NCBI GenBank assembly: GCA_900239685.1
Contig: OENT01000131.1
Coordinates: forward strand, 1 to 64,000
Length of the DNA stretch: 64,000 nt
Direction: 5' to 3'
Source: Rotaria macrura
Taxonomy: Eukaryota > Rotifera > Eurotatoria > Philodinida > Philodinidae
The notes under the pieces: generated by a model
What the model was told of the DNA's origin: nothing
The model's input: only the letters and a program-made list of their open reading frames with translations
Database searches by the model: none
Part shown: piece after piece, positions 63,401-64,000 of the stretch
Position numbering within the stretch: position 1 is the stretch's first letter
Layout of the letters: each line of letters begins with the position of its first letter
Translations under genes and position numbers: made by a program

Positions 63401-63515
63401 TCTCCCTTATAGGTTAAAACAATGTATGTTTTATTATTGCAGAAAACGTATTTTCTTGTTCTCTTTTGTGATATTTTGATGCAGTATCTTTTATAGATCA
63501 AAGTATACTTTACAG
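60432..63515. other. Intergenic DNA upstream of the GH3-like gene
   Basis: 3.1 kb, AT-rich. Open frames 60707-60913, 61499-61916, 61920-62135, 62113-62301 and 62913-63257 are hydrophobic low-complexity readings of T-rich DNA. A first exon with the start codon of the GH3-like gene is expected here but I could not identify it. Confidence 0.35.
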
Positions 63516-64000
63516 GCGAGCCGATTCTTTTCTTTAATTCAAGCTTTTACAGCACTATTATTGCTTGTTTGCTCCGTATTTCGAATCCGCCCTCGTAAAG
63601 AAATGGGTGACTCAAATACGTACAAGCTCAGTATAAATGTATTCGAAACACAATATCGTAATGCACTCTGTAATTTACAGTCGACTAACAATGACCACTT
63701 GGGAGAGATTCTTCAAAAAAATCTCTCCTGCGCTTTCTTCAAGGATCGATTTATTTCATTCTTGCCGGCACATCGTCCACTTTCTGTGGGAGAAGAAGAA
63801 ACAGGATACGCATCAATTAATGAATTTCGAGAAAAAATGCCATTGACAAAATACAGTGACTGTCTCGATTATATTGATCGAATGGTAGTCGGTGGTGAAA
63901 AAGATCTCTTATGTTCCGAAAATACTATTTATTATTCTGCACGTTCTACAACTACATGGAAAGCGAAAGTTGTACCTTCGACTGCAACGACAATGAAAAA
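63516..64000 (+). CDS. GH3-domain protein (GHDC-like), 5' part, truncated by window end
   Basis: An exon begins after acceptor ctttacAG (63514-63515) in phase 0 and stays open to the window edge. It encodes a hydrophobic N-terminal segment (SLIQAFTALLLLVCSVFRIR), then an ATG at 63603 (MGDSNTYKLS), then the N-terminal part of a GH3 domain. That part includes LGEILQKN, YASINEFREKMPLTKYSDC, DYIDRMVVGGEKDLLCSE and YYSARSTTTWKAKVVPST. GH3 proteins in plants are adenylating enzymes that conjugate amino acids to auxin or jasmonate; animals have the related GHDC protein of unclear function. The expected nucleotide-binding motif (S-S/T-G-T-T/S-x-G-x-x-K) is altered here to SARSTTTWKAK, lacking both glycines. 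The window ends before the catalytic C-terminus. The membrane-like N-terminus fits GHDC-type proteins. Confidence 0.75.

Noticed and set aside
1..64000. tRNA, rRNA, CRISPR array, telomeric repeats
   Set aside because: I looked for T-arm consensus, long rRNA-like blocks, regularly spaced repeats and TGTGGG arrays by eye and saw none; a tRNAscan or Infernal run would settle the RNA genes.

Overview
The window looks like nuclear DNA of a microscopic animal, most likely a bdelloid rotifer; the long AT-rich gaps suggest a Rotaria-type genome more than a compact one. The reasons are: very AT-rich intergenic DNA; GT-AG introns, many only about 50-75 bp; animal genes (stomatin, an R-SNARE, a VWA7-like protein, GH3-domain protein); several gene families that I associate with bdelloids; and a gene of a family otherwise known mainly from plants and bacteria (PHI-1/EXORDIUM), as expected in a lineage rich in horizontally acquired genes. 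No database search was possible, so the organism is an inference.

Layout. 0-3.4 kb: two tandem copies of one phase-1/phase-1 exon encoding a beta-rich PPC-like extracellular domain, then a near-perfect 368-bp palindromic MITE flanked by TA. 4.1-5.0 kb: PHI-1/EXORDIUM-like gene. 5.7-6.3 kb: a 130-bp inverted repeat. 7.2-7.9 kb: broken acyltransferase-like gene. 11.6-12.4 kb (-): broken 7TM receptor. 16.3-17.5 kb (-): membrane RING E3 ligase. 19.1-20.0 kb: multi-exon synaptobrevin/VAMP. 22.7-25.3 kb: a piggyBac-like MITE lying directly upstream of a 590-aa conserved gene with Rossmann-like and possible OB-fold segments, followed by a 49-aa Cys-rich ORF. 30.3-34.8 kb: two secreted VWA proteins in tandem. 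35.0-42.6 kb: two divergently transcribed paralogues of an unnamed secreted helical family. 46.0-48.2 kb: small two-exon protein, predicted to be myristoylated. 48.5-48.7 kb: a block of tandem C/G hairpins. 50.9-53.2 kb (-): 13-exon stomatin. 59.2-59.6 kb (-): ABCA-like relic. 60.1-60.4 kb: another inverted-repeat element. 63.5-64.0 kb: start of a GH3-domain gene cut by the window end.

The genes are independent eukaryotic units, not an operon. The strongest functional theme is secretion and membrane biology: PPC-like repeats, PHI-1, two VWA proteins, two secreted helical paralogues, VAMP, stomatin and the membrane RING ligase. Several genes (VAMP, stomatin, the small myristoylated protein, the spliced secreted family, the GH3 exon) are visible only after intron removal, and I rebuilt their exons by hand from frame, splice sites and family similarity.
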